DNA from: Oscheius sp. JU75
Taxonomy: Eukaryota > Nematoda > Chromadorea > Rhabditida > Rhabditidae
Reading direction: 5' to 3'
Assembly: GCA_037178855.1 (NCBI GenBank)
Contig: JASJZC010000005.1
Location: 1,116,001-1,180,000 of the forward strand
DNA: 64,000 nt
A model generated the notes under the pieces. It searched no databases and was not told where the DNA came from. It saw only the letters and a program-made list of their open reading frames with translations. The position numbers and the translations under genes are program-made. Positions 11,253 through 22,091 of the stretch are shown in pieces (position 1 is the first letter of the stretch; each line of letters begins with the position of its first letter).

Positions 11253-12690
11253 TCTGAAAGAAAATGGTTTATCGATATCTCAAATATCTCAGTGCTATGA
11301 GCACACACCCTTGCACGGGATCCGAACCCCCGGTCCCTCGTGCCTAACCCCTTAGGGTCAACAATAGGCCACGCACAACCTAAGAGAGAGATAAAAAAGT
11401 TGGTATCATTCACAGACAACTTACAAAGCTTGTAACTGATAGCGTGATTCAGGAAAAAAAAACGGAACCCGTTGCTTTTAGAGTTTCAGTATTAAAACAG
11501 TTAGAAAGTCGAAGAGTTTTCAGGCCCTCCTGTCAATTGATTTGCAAATTTATGCGCGCCCTGTGACAGTCCAAAAAGCCGAAATAATTGTCGTAGAAGA
11601 GTAATGCTGAAAGACAGAAGATAAGGGAGGACTAACTGTCGTAATAAGTGTGAATGTAACCTACGCCTGTTTGCGCAGCCGAACAGATTCGGAAGCTCAT
11701 CTGTATGTGCATTATTAACAATTGTTCCGCCCAGAATTACGATTCATAAAGCATAGGATATACTGGACAAAATTAGTCTAAGGCAGTTGGTTTTTTTTTT
11801 CAGCTTCTTCCAATTTCCTGTCGAAATGATTACGAGCTCTGAACTTAAGGACCAGATGTATAAAGCTACCCTCTTCAAAATGTTCGAAAAGAAAAAGAAC
11901 TTGTTCTTTCTTAACTGCTAATATTCATTGCAGAAAGCTTGATTTATAATCTTCGGGCGCCAGGGAAAACGGCCCTCGCACCTGGGGAAATCAAGAGTGC
12001 AATATAAAACACAGTTTGCCCCAAAGTAAGGAACAAAGAGTTAATCAACGATCAAGCGAACAAGAACTGGAATCATTTTGATTCTAGCGAAAGTCGGGTG
12101 CGATATACTCGCCCAAATACTGTTAATCGCCCCGCCACGTTCTAACATTCGCGGCGACCAAATTCGCCTCACTTAACCCCGATCCTTCAAGTGGCATTAG
12201 ACCTGGAAAGTTAATTATCGGAGAGTCACAAGTATTGCAAATCGTATTTGATCGAGCGGAAGAAGGAATAGCCTTGGAAACACTACACTGGTAGTGGGCT
12301 AGATCGTCTATGACGGAGAACATTGCTCCCGTCATGGTAGCACAACAGGAGAGTAACATGCGAACAGATAAGAAGTGAAGGAAAGGACCAGTACAGGTTG
12401 ACAAGGAAATAGAAATCGGGCAAAGTTCAAAGGGATTAGGTTATAGCTGTCATTGAGCCCATAAGGGCGATAGTATTACTTGTTATTTAAAATTTGGACC
12501 TAGCGCGTCGCAGGAATATCATAATGCTCGATTTTTGGCTCGCTGTTTGCTGAAAATGGTAAAAAAAGTTTTTGCCAGGCGCTATACCTTAGTTTCAAAT
12601 AGTTAAAGACCACGCTTGAAGCGTACTCAGAGTCTCAAAAAGTAACATAGTAATAGTGACTTGTACAAACTTACAGCTCCGATTAGAACC
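11253..12690. other. Gene-poor stretch with repeat copy
   Basis: No gene seen. A weak tRNA-like B box (GGTTCGGATCCC, minus strand) lies near 11310-11325. From about 12290 to 12470 there is a diverged copy of the dispersed repeat also seen at 13.0, 13.4 and 52.8 kb. Confidence 0.45.
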
Positions 12691-12870
12691 TGCATAACTA
12701 CTATATGTTGTTACTCCAAGGTTTTTGACATTGTTGCGACATATTGAAAATTGTATGACAAGAAAACGTGGAGAGTGATAGTTCGTAATTTACAACTAGT
12801 GGGTATCTAATAATAGTATGAAGACCTTCAGAATTGCGTCTGCCCATTACATCGAGAAGCACATCGGTTG
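12690..12870 (-). pseudogene. srh exon-3 fragment cut by mariner tail
   Basis: The minus-strand reading LLDVMGRRNSEGLHTIIRYP matches the GVVDRRNPDCLYALIGYP region of receptor D, followed by a degraded helix. It stops at about 12870, where a mariner 3' tail begins. Part of the fragment and its flank recurs at 15736-15870. Confidence 0.6.
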
Positions 12871-12879
12871 AAAAAAAAA

Positions 12880-13015
12880 ACAAAACCTGGTTAACAAACT
12901 TTTTCGTGCCGAAACCCAAGGTGTTCTACGAGCGTGGCATCCGTGAGCTACCCGTGAAATGGGCAGATGTGGTACACCATAATGGTGATTACAACGAATG
13001 AAAGAATTATTTGGA
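12880..13015 (+). mobile_element. mariner 3' tail, truncated copy
   Basis: Matches the last coding part of the 6267-7505 mariner (tggttaacaaac, ggtgttctacgagcgtggca, cataatggtgattacaacga) and breaks off at AATCT just after the stop. Confidence 0.75.
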
Positions 13016-13019
13016 ATCT

Positions 13020-13275
13020 ATTTTAAATTGTCCTCGCGTCTCTGTCTGTCTGTCTGTCTGTCTGTCTGAAGCCCTAATTGCCAATTAGTGTGCACTATTT
13101 TGTGCGCACACTAATTGTTTGCAAGTCAAGCCAGTTCGGGAGATACCTTCTTTGGGAGAACGTTGCTTCTGTCATGGTAGCTCGACTGGCGGGGAAAATG
13201 CGAACAGGATCAGATTATAACTGTCATTGTGCTCCCCAGGGACGATAGCAATACTTGGACAGGCAGTTGGGTCGA
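13020..13275. repeat. Dispersed repeat X, copy with CTGT microsatellite
   Basis: Begins with ttgtcctcgcgtctctgtct, a (CTGT)n run, then a hairpin formed by ccaattagtgtgcac and gcgcacactaattg, then the block gggagataccttctttggga. The same order of blocks is seen at 13470-13730, and parts at 12290-12470 and 52770-52950. I do not recognise the family. Confidence 0.6.
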
Positions 13276-13439
13276 GAAATCGGAAAAATGGGTTCAAAGA
13301 GTGAAAGGGAAGTGGGTTTGAGGGATAGAAAGTGGAGTCAAAGAGCGGGAAGTGGGTTTCACTGATTAGAAATGGTCATTAGCAATCGTTTTTGCTGGGG
13401 AAAGGACAGGGTAGATATGCCTCAAGGTGCGCAACAAGT

Positions 13440-13775
13440 TAGGCTACCGCCCCGAAGGGGCGGCGGCCTAATTTGTCTTTTTTAAATTGTCCTCGCGTCT
13501 CTGTCTGTGTGTGTGTCTGTCTGAAGCCAATATTGCCAATTAGTGTGCACTATTTTGTGCGAACACTAATTGTTTGCAAGTCAAGCCAAATCGAGTCAGT
13601 TTGGGAGATAGATTCGTTGGGAGGATGTTGCTCCTGTCACGATAGTTGGACAGAAGGAAGTAGAAATCGAGCAGTTTTGGAAGAATCAGATTATCACTGA
13701 GCCCCGAAGGGGCGTAGCCTAACTTGTTCAATAAATTTTTACATTTGAAAAAGTGAAAAAACTTAAAAAAACCCA
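13440..13775. repeat. Dispersed repeat X copy plus mariner terminus
   Basis: Starts with a perfect GC-rich hairpin (ccgccccgaaggggcgg, 13449-13465), then the same blocks as 13020-13275, and ends at about 13725-13775 in a mariner right end (tacatttgaaaaagtgaaaa ... cccaatag). Confidence 0.6.
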
Positions 13776-13919
13776 ATAGCTCAATCAATTTGGTCTGTCT
13801 ATCCACCACGATTCTCAGCTTACCTGTCGTGCGCGGTCTGTCCGTTTGAAAGAAAAAGAAAACAGCTTATAGAGCGATGCGCGAAAATAGGTGTGGAAGA
13901 GCTTCGTGGCTCATTATTT

Positions 13920-14300
13920 ATTTGCCGATAGGAAAATATCTATGAGACAATAGCAAAAGGGGTACATATAGCGATGATGAAGATACAGATATGGAAGATG
14001 TCTGCTCTCCAGCTGCTGGAAAGGACAAGATAAATTATGGGAGTGGCTCCTAGAGCGACGCGCGAAAATAGGTGTGTCAGAGCTTCATGGTGCATTATTC
14101 ATTTGCCTGTTTTGGATATCATAGCAATAGAGTTTTCTTTCGAAGATGTACAGTTTATTTTGCAGCTTTGTGTACCACGACGGTTGACATCCCTTGCTTC
14201 ACTGTTTCTTTTAACTTCCATCTCCTTAAGAACTCCAAAAATTGCTTTCTGTAAGATCGATAGGAAAATATAAATGAGACAATAGCCATTGAAAACGTCC
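13920..14300 (-). pseudogene. Two partial copies of an srh last exon
   Basis: 13925-14050 and 14075-14285 are both truncated copies of the last exon and 3' flank of receptor A/E (for example tctgctctccagctgctgga and gaagatgtacagtttatttt). The second ends abruptly and continues with a piece of exon 3 (cattgaaaacgtccactttt). They have no start and no upstream exons, so they are duplication debris. Confidence 0.75.
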
Positions 14301-14413
14301 ACTTTTGTGACTTTTCTTTGTCGCTCAGAAGTTATTATATCATGTTCAACTCAGACGTGTGCATAGCTGAAACAGCCCACACAGCTATAACAGGGCAGGA
14401 AAGTAGCAAGTCT

Positions 14414-15576
14414 TCAATTTGGCGCATTAATTACGGCAACAGTTGAGACTTCTTTTTTTTGTTGTCTTTTCTGCTTCCATTTCATTACAGAGTTCGTCAT
14501 GAGTTTTCTGTAAGGTCGGTACGAGAAGAGGAAGCTGAAGAAAAAAATGAGGTAACAAATTGCTATGATGAAGATGCAAATATTGAGAATGTCTGCTCTC
14601 CAACTATGGGCATAGATGAGAGCAATGATAGGAATAAAACCGCAAAGAATAATTACTCCAACAGTAGCCACATGAAAATATGTTTTTACATCTGTAGTAG
14701 TAAACTAACCAGTCCCAAAAGAGCTTGTATCACTTCAACATGCTGGCGCTTTGAACTGTGTGACATTGTTGTATTATGTTTCTTCAAAATAATATAAATA
14801 GTGTAGTTTGCAAAGATAGTCATAAACACTCCATAAAAAGCAGCAAGAGGGTATCCAATCAGCGCATATAAACAGTCAGGATTGCGTCTATCCACCACAC
14901 CAATAAGCACATCACTTTTGAAAATATCGGGGTGGGTAACATTATGTTCTAAGTACATATCAAACTTCGTTATCTTAGTTTGTCGTTCGCCGAGATATAG
15001 AGCGGGAAATGAAAAAAATGCCAAACCAGGGTAGTTAACCAGATAAATCAAAAATCTCGTAGGCTTGTTGTTTAGAAAGTGATCCTGTGGTAGTAGAATA
15101 TCCATCCGGTAATAGAATATGGCTCCCACTGCTGATAAGCATACTGAAAGAACTCTTTTCCTTGCAAAGCAAAATACATGAACCATCTCTCATCTGCTAT
15201 CAAAGAAACTTACTGCATATGTGCGACATAAACATTTGAAGTTGTAACAGTTGGGAAAGGCCTAAATCTGTGAATAACCCCCTTCCGTGAAAAGCGAAAT
15301 AAGGAAGAAGTACATATGGATAGCAAAAGTAGCCAGCGTGTGGAATAAAGAGTCCAACACTGAACTGGTATTTGATAGTAAAAAGTCAACTCACGTTACA
15401 AGATGGTAAATCATCATATGTTTGAAAACTTTCGATAGTGCAGGGGATTTAAACTTAAGCAGATAGATAACGGAAAAAGCTAGAACTATCGAGAGGGTTG
15501 ATAGAATTTCACGCGGAAACATTAGTATCAAAATTTCTTCAGAATAGTAAGGGTTGACCACGTTCACTGAGCTCAT
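14414..15576 (-). pseudogene. srh-like receptor D, lost splice acceptor
   Basis: A diverged paralogue of receptors A and E with the same four-exon plan: 15395-15576, 15214-15359, 14710-15143 and 14414-14671. Exon lengths are compatible (182, 146, 434 and 258 bp) and all four reading frames are open, from MSSVNVVNPYYSEEILILMF to KKEVSTVAVINAPN. However, where A and E have TTTTCAG before exon 4, this copy has TTTTCAT, so the AG acceptor is gone. The only nearby upstream AG (ctactacag) would bring an immediate stop codon. Predicted to lose helix 7 and its tail, or to retain the intron. A very recent pseudogene or a one-base sequence error are both possible. Confidence 0.8.
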
Positions 15577-15735
15577 TTCTGTAGGTGAAACAGTCAGCGG
15601 ACAGCTGAAAACTCTCAAGCTACTTCTATAAATATTAAAACAAACTAAATTTGAAAGTACGTTTTTCACGTGCTACCGCCTCGGGTTTCATACTCTCCAC
15701 AGTGTGAGAATCTCGCTATGTGTTTGTTGTTTGCG

Positions 15736-15995
15736 CTTGAAGCGTACTCAGGGTCTCAAAGAGTAACATAGTAATAGTGACTTGTACAAACTTACAGCTT
15801 CGATTAGAACCTGCATAACTACGATATGTTGTTACTCCAAGGTTTTTGACATTGTTGCGACATATTTAACGAGCGTGGCATCCGTGAAATGGGCAGACGT
15901 GGTACATAAAAAATAGTGATTACAACGAATGAAAAAATTATTTGGAATTCAATACATTTTTACATTTGAATAAGTGAAAAAACTTAGTTATCAAC
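15736..15995. repeat. Duplicated srh-fragment / mariner-tail junction
   Basis: 15736-15870 repeats 12625-12735 (receptor fragment flank), followed directly by a mariner 3' tail with internal deletions (aacgagcgtggcatccgtga ... tatcaacccaatag). The next stretch to about 16130 repeats 13775-14090. Confidence 0.7.
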
Positions 15996-16183
15996 CCAAT
16001 AGTTCAATCAATTTGGTCTGCCTATCCACCACCACGATTCTCAGCTTACCTGTCATGCGGGTTTGAAAGAAAAAGAAAACAGCTTATAGCACGAAAATGG
16101 GTGTGTAAGAGCTTCATGGTGCATTATTCATTTGCCTGTTTTGGATATCATAGCAACAGAGTTTTCTTTCGAAGATGTACAGT

Positions 16184-17322
16184 TTATTTTCCAGCCTTCT
16201 GTACCACGACGGATGACACCTCTTGCTTCCTTGCTCCTTTTAAATTCCATTTCCTTAAGGACTCCAAAAATAGCTTTCTGTAAGGTCGATAGGAAAATAT
16301 GAATGAGATAATAGCAAAAGGGGCACATATAGCGATGATGAAGATACAGATATGAAAGATGTCTGCTCTCCAGCTGTTGGAATAGATAAGACAAATTATG
16401 GGAGTAGCTCCCACAAGTAGCCCAACTCCTACAGCAGCAGCCTGAAAATAAAATGTAGGATCTGTGAAAGACCCTTACCATTCCCATAAGAGCATGTACA
16501 ACTTCGACATGTTGCCGTTTTGAAATCTTTGAAATTGTATGGTTTTTCAGTATGTTGAAAATAGTGTAACATGAATACGCCGTGAGAAATAATCCATAAA
16601 CTACAAGTACCGGGTAGGCTACCATTGCATAGTACACGTCCGGATTTCGCCTATCCAAAACACCATAAATGACGTCGTCTTTAAAAATATCGGGATAGAC
16701 TACATGAAAAACATTGAAAACGTCCCCTTTCGTGACTTTTCTTTGTCGCTCAGCAATATATAGAACAGGAAACGAAAACAGTGTCAAGACAGGATAGTTG
16801 ATCGTGTATATCAGGTATCGTATCGGCTTGTTATTCAGAAAATGCCCTTTTGGGAGGAGGATATCCATTCGATAATAGAAAATGGCGCCCACAGCTGATA
16901 AGCATACTGAAACTTTTCGCCGTTTGATGTTATCAATGTTAAGAGTAAACATACTGCAAAGATGAGAAATAAAAATTTGAAGCTGTAGAAGTTGCGGGAC
17001 ACCCCAGTCTGTGAACAGTCCTTTTCCGTGAAAAGCAGAGTACGGAAGAAGTAGGCAAGGATAACAAAGGTAACCAGCATGTGGTATGATGAGACCAATC
17101 CTGAAGTTTTAATCAATGAATAAAAGCCGAACCTCACGTCACGGCATGATAACCCAGCATTGTTATGAAAGTCTGCGACATATGGGAAGGAAATTTGAAA
17201 AAGATCAAGTAGATACAAACAATTGCAATCACTATTGAAAGTATCATAAAAATTTCACGCGGATACGAAAGTATATAGATATCCTCAGTGTAATAAGGGT
17301 TGGTCACGTTTACCGAGCTCAT
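16184..17322 (-). CDS. srh-like serpentine chemoreceptor E (intact)
   Basis: Predicted seven-transmembrane chemoreceptor, 338 residues, exons 17138-17322, 16955-17100, 16479-16906 and 16184-16441. It is the near-identical sister of receptor A: same exon plan, same intron positions, and long runs of shared sequence in introns and flanks. Key features are the start MSSVNVTNPYYTEDIYILSY, the loop FKDDVIYGVLDRRNPDVYYA and the ending FIFSYRPYRK. Intron 2 happens to be readable (no stop), but the shared exon lengths and the clear intron at the same place in D support splicing. Functional by sequence. Confidence 0.85.
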
Positions 17323-18205
17323 TCCGGTAACAGAAAGAACACTGGCAGCTGAAAAAATTAATCAGCTCTATTGAATTCTGAAACAGACAGTTAAGCCAAA
17401 TCATAAATTATTCTGTTCATACAGACTCTGAGTAATATTCTTCGAAGTTATTATACCATTCCTCAGCATAATCTGCTAATTCTGGGGATGAAATGTCAGC
17501 AGGTTTAAACGCCAAAACGTTTTTCTTAGGTTTTGCAGAGTACCGTCGGTTTTTCAGCTTTTGCTATAGGGACAAAATAATAGAGAGGCGGCAAGTTCTG
17601 AGCAGTTTTTCGCTTACAAAAGAGCTGTGTTGAGGTTCGGAGAGTGACAAATCTTATATATGGAACTTGGAGATAGAACGGAAGTGTCCTTCTGTCCCTC
17701 TGTTTCGTTTCATGTTTCAAAAATTCCTCAAAAACGGCTTGGATCAACAACTTTGTTTCAAGTCTAGCAAACATACATAGAAACAGGAAGATCATTGAAG
17801 CTACAATGACGACAACTGCTTCAACTTATGCTTACTTATCTCTATTCCTCATGGTCGCTCACTCTTTTAGTCTCTACCTCTCTGTCTCCCTGTCTCCCAA
17901 TCACACTGTCTCTTTTCTAAATCTCTACCTGTCCAGGAGCTCCAGGCTGCTCAACGGGTGCTTTGGGTCCTCCGATAAGTCCAGAGCTTCCCTGAGGTCA
18001 GTGCTCTCCAAGTCCCTCAGCTCCTGCCTCTGTCTCTCGATCTCTATGTTATTCCGTCTCTCTGTCTACACAATAAGTTTCAAAGCATATTTATTAGCGA
18101 AAGAAGTCCAAGTGTACAAAGGGGATAAACGACTCGTGTTGGGTATAATATCAGCTATTTACAATGTCGGAGGGCATGGAACTAAGCTCAGCCAAAACGC
18201 ACAAT
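17323..18205. other. Flank of receptor E; no gene
   Basis: 17323-17705 duplicates the flank of receptor A. Several GTTTCA motifs lie at 17700-17760, followed by CT-rich low-complexity sequence. No gene seen. Confidence 0.5.
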
Positions 18206-19617
18206 CTAGTGTCTCTTGTTGGCGCTGATGTGAAGAACACCGTCCTTGTCGAGATTGCTGCGAAGGGTCTTCGGGTCGGCTCCTTTGGGCATGTGGTAGC
18301 AGCGCATGATGCTGCGACTGACCATTCCGCCGAACTCGTCTCCGCGAGACTTGTGCTCCAGGTGGATCTCGATCAGATCCCCGATAGCCTTTACCTGGAA
18401 GTTTAGGTTGTTTTGAAGAGAAAGGAGGATCAATACTGGTTTAAAGACCTCGGCTTCAACAGGGTTCGAAAGCTCTCGGATTTTTCAGTTTCTGAACATT
18501 TCGGATAGCTTATTATGGGAAATTTGTCAGTTTAGCGCATGCGCCACTAACTGTTTCCAATAATTTTCACCTGCACTACTGTCTAGCCAAAAGGAACGTG
18601 TTCCACGTTAATCGAAATTCCAGAGTTCCGTAGAACTAGTTCAGTTCGTGAAAAACTTGGAAAACTTCTGAATCGAGAAAGGAAGGGAACTGGGAACCAA
18701 CCTCGATCTCGTTGGGAGTGAAGTAGTTGGCGTCGAGAGCGACCTCGAAGTGGTCATCGTCATCAATTACCTGAAAGTGAGATCTTTGCTTGGTTAGCCA
18801 TAGCAATTCTACCACTCTCCTCCTCGTCATGATCCCACTGAACGGAATGACCTGTACTGTCTTCTCGCAAATCTCCCAAATCATAGTTTATGGATCTAAG
18901 GGGCAAGTCGTCAGCCAGATTACTTTCTTGTGGTTACCAAAATCTCAAATGTCTGGTTTTGTTCCAAAATTTCAGGCAAAATTTGTTTCACAAATCCTAC
19001 TAAGAGATAAAGTCTTTACCGATTTGAGGGGAACGTACGCTACAAGTATCACTTTCTCATCGTCCATATACTTGGTGCAAGAACAATAAGCAGTCTGCTC
19101 ATTTACAAGCGTGTCTCCGCATTTTAGGAGAGTGAAAAGCTGTTCTTCATATCCACTAGTGGTCCTTTACAGACAGTTACATGATCAGACACTATATCTT
19201 TTAGAGTATAACAAAGTAAGAGAATCAGGTAGTTTTCACTTCTTTAGGTAGCCTACTATTGAAACAAGGAGCTTACTCTAGTTTTTCCGATGGTTCGTGG
19301 TCTCCCCGAAAGTATGTTCACCACCCCTTATCTAATATTTCCTACAACAAACTGTTCATTTTGTCCGAGAAACATGAAAGGTTGGTCAAGAGAGTTATAG
19401 GTCAAGTCCAGGGGCTCGTATTATTGAACATGATATATCACTTCCCCGCCTGTCTGTAGTCACCCCCATTCAAAAGTTTCCCCAAAGAAAAATCCAAAAC
19501 TCAGTCTTTGTCTTTGTCTCTGTCTCTGTCCCCCACCTTAGCATTCTGCTCGATATTGTGCTGAAGTGGCCAGTCCCACTGGAGGTCCTTGTCGTGTTCG
19601 ACGTTGATGCGGTTCAT
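18206..19617 (-). CDS. 12-kDa small heat-shock protein (HSP-12 type)
   Basis: Minimal alpha-crystallin-domain chaperone, 112 residues, exons 19537-19617, 18702-18770 and 18206-18394. The product starts MNRINVEHDKDLQWDWPLQ (the WDWPLQ motif is typical of nematode HSP-12 proteins), then DDDDHFEVALDANYFTPNEI, then IGDLIEIHLEHKSRGDEFG, RSIMRCYHMPKGADPKTLRS and LDKDGVLHISANKRH. Length and lack of N- and C-terminal extensions fit the hsp-12 subfamily (about 110 residues in C. elegans). Intron 2 (766 bp) and the upstream region hold GTTTCA motifs. All splice sites are canonical. Which hsp-12 paralogue it matches cannot be told. Confidence 0.92.
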
Positions 19618-19902
19618 CTTGTTGAGAATAGAGGAAGAGAGCTTGAATCAGTTGTTGATCCTGACCTGGCCAGCCTCCGCACCGCCCTTTTATACAGACA
19701 ACCTTGCCCCTGTAAACATCACAAGTTCGCCAGAGAGTTCTACGTGACCTAGGGACCAGCTGGTCCGCGTGCGCCAGCTGTGTTTACTCCTCAAAACCTA
19801 AAAATAACAGTTGTTCGGAGAGGGTCTGCAAAATAGTCTCGTATGGTGCGAGGAGGTGAAGAGGCTTCTTGAAGTCCAGACCGGGAGCGCTAGATGATCG
19901 AC

Positions 19903-19974
19903 CGGGTAGCGCAGTGGCTGAGCGGCGCGCTCAGCCAGTTCAATGATAGAGGGTTCGAGTCCCGCCGATGAAGA
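19903..19974 (+). repeat. tRNA-like sequence (SINE head or tRNA pseudogene)
   Basis: Has an A-box-like tagcgcagtggc and a B box ggttcgagtccc spaced as in a tRNA, but the acceptor ends do not pair well. More likely a tRNA-derived SINE or pseudogene than a working tRNA. Confidence 0.45.
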
Positions 19975-20035
19975 TAACCTATGCCCTTTGGCAGAAGCAG
20001 ATAATGTTGAATTATTAGTCTTTCAGAGGCCTTTT

Positions 20036-20104
20036 TTGGCATTTCTATGCATGGAGCCATTTATTGTTTGTATTCTCGCTGTAGTACTAGTGAAACACTT
20101 TTTC
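20036..20104 (+). repeat. 69-bp block duplicated at 22276-22344
   Basis: Identical to 22276-22344 except for about one base (ttggcatttctatgcatgga ... gtgaaacacttt). Both copies contain a TGAAAC motif near the same end. Confidence 0.85.
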
Positions 20105-20289
20105 TTTTTTTCAACGAGACTGACTGTTATTCGAGCTACAAGTCTTTCAGAGCTTTGATTTTTTAAACTGTTTCAGAGAAAATATTATAGTTCAGTGTTC
20201 TTGTTATTTGGCCATGCAGTGGTACGAAGGGATGACTAAATGATAGATGCCAAAATTTGTCTTTGTTCAACAAGAACCAGTCGTCAAAA

Positions 20290-20420
20290 TCAGCTACTTA
20301 GGGGTCAAGGTTGCATTTTTTTTTTTGCGGTGTTCTACAAAGTTGTAGCATTTGTTCTGCTTTACAACTTTGCAGAACATTGCATAGCTATAAATGTAAC
20401 CTTGACCCCTAAATGGCTGA
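20290..20420. repeat. Foldback element
   Basis: Outer arms 20290-20315 and 20396-20420 pair (tcagctacttaggggtcaag against cttgacccctaaatggctga), and inner arms pair through acaaagttgtag and tacaactttg. Probably a short non-autonomous element; the CTACAACTTTGCA core recurs at 61750. Confidence 0.65.
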
Positions 20421-21154
20421 TTTCTGTTGCGCACCCTGAAAATGGTTTCGACCCGGCCCGAATCGCAGAACAGTGAAAATCGGCCCGGCCTGAGCTCAGC
20501 GAAAGTTCGACAGTCTGCAGCCTATAGAAACTTCTGTTGAACCGGATTTTTGGTTCTATTTTGTGTTACACCTCAAAACAAACTGGACAAAAAGAAATGA
20601 GGATCATGCTATCGAAAAGATTTTAAAAAAGACTTTACACTATTAGTTTCTGTCACCCCCAGGAGAAATTCAGGCAATTGGTATCGAATGAAAAAATCTT
20701 TCATTCCCAATTCTTTACTCGGCACTCAGCCGAAAACCCAATGCTGCGCGTCGTTTTCTAAAACATTGAATTTCGACCATCTCCTTCCTCACTAGACCCA
20801 TGTTTTCCATTTCCTTTGGCAATAGTCTCTGTTTGTTATTCTATCCTGCTTGTTTTCTAGTCTTCGTGACTCTGAGAGAGCAGCAGCTTCTCTGAAAATG
20901 TTGTTCGTCTGTCACGGCACAACTGTTTTCTAGAGGTTGTTTTTTTGTTTTTCCGTGGGTATCACGTGAGGAAAACAGGTATCACTGAATCACATCACTG
21001 AAAAACTGCTCAATGTTCACAGAGGGGAACTATACGGCTGAAAGAGGTTTTTGTTGCGGATATGAGGGAGTGATAAAATGTCTCGTAAGGAACTGGTAAG
21101 AGATAGAAGAAGTGATTAGTACTCGATCTCGGGCACATTAGGTTTTGTTATATC

Positions 21155-21221
21155 CTGTTTCACTAATTGTATAATGTGGCACTAGCTCCCCACATCCCAT
21201 TGACAGAACGTTCCAAAAACG
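21155..21221 (+). promoter_or_regulatory. Candidate 21U-RNA locus (Ruby-like motif)
   Basis: CTGTTTCA at 21155-21162; catt places T at 21201, spacing 39. Confidence 0.5.
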
Positions 21222-22091
21222 CTATTGTAAAATATCCAGTAAAATTCATATTCTCTATGTCATGGGTACTGGAAACAACATGCTGTTGCAATTGTTTCGT
21301 ACGGGAAGAGCACAGTGTGGAGAAGAGTTTTACGTGATCAACATCAGCAAACGTCAGGGTACTTTTTGCAACGCTGAACAAACTTAAGATCTTCCTTAAG
21401 GAGGTCCGCTATAAGAGTCTCCAACTTTCAAGGATTCACTTCATAAAATAATGCTCGAGAAGCAGTGAAACATTGACACTCCAAGCGTCCTTTGGTACCT
21501 ATTAGGTATTGGGAGAACATAGTGGGGTGTCGATTGTCCAGGTATCGTAGATCTGGTCTTTTGTTTCACTATTTCCTTATGATCGTATAGTGAGGCTAGT
21601 TTTCAAAACTGATCAATCCTCTGATCCTTGCATTACATCCCTGCCTAAAAGGCTTCCTTTAATTTTTTTTTCAAACATTACATATTTCGCTTCAACTGTC
21701 GAAGCTTCACTGCTAGGGCACTACCCTGAAAGCGGAAATATTTGTAAGAGATTGCGGAAAAATCCAATTATGTTTCAAGCGTACATAATAAAGTGTTTTT
21801 TGATTTTTGGAAAATTGTTTCATGAAAAATTTATTACTCAAAGCACGCAGAGAGACATTGAAAAACTCGGCTGAAAGATGTGTCGATTCTCATCAGCACA
21901 GGAAACTTAAAAAAAAACATAAAAAAGGGGGGAGAACAAAGATTCACACAAATCTACAGATACCTTATTCGTTTTTGGGGTTAACATTTTGAAACTTAAA
22001 AAAATTGTCACCCTCTGGCAGCCAAAGTACTATGACACGTAATATGTCGAAAGGAACGCCGTAACTTTTTTTGGGAGGCAGAAAAGGAAAA

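Larger units (their letters stand above)
19618..22091. other. Intergenic with tRNA-like and foldback sequences
   Basis: No protein gene seen. Contains a tRNA-like element (19903-19974), a 69-bp block repeated in an intron at 22276, a foldback (20290-20420), and about eleven GTTTCA/TGAAAC motifs from 20090 to 21991. Confidence 0.5.

Noticed and set aside
11300-11370. Possible tRNA (minus strand)
   Set aside because: B-box-like sequence present but no paired acceptor stem or clear anticodon arm.
12123-12404. 93-codon minus ORF
   Set aside because: It overlaps a repeat X copy and has no splice or family support.
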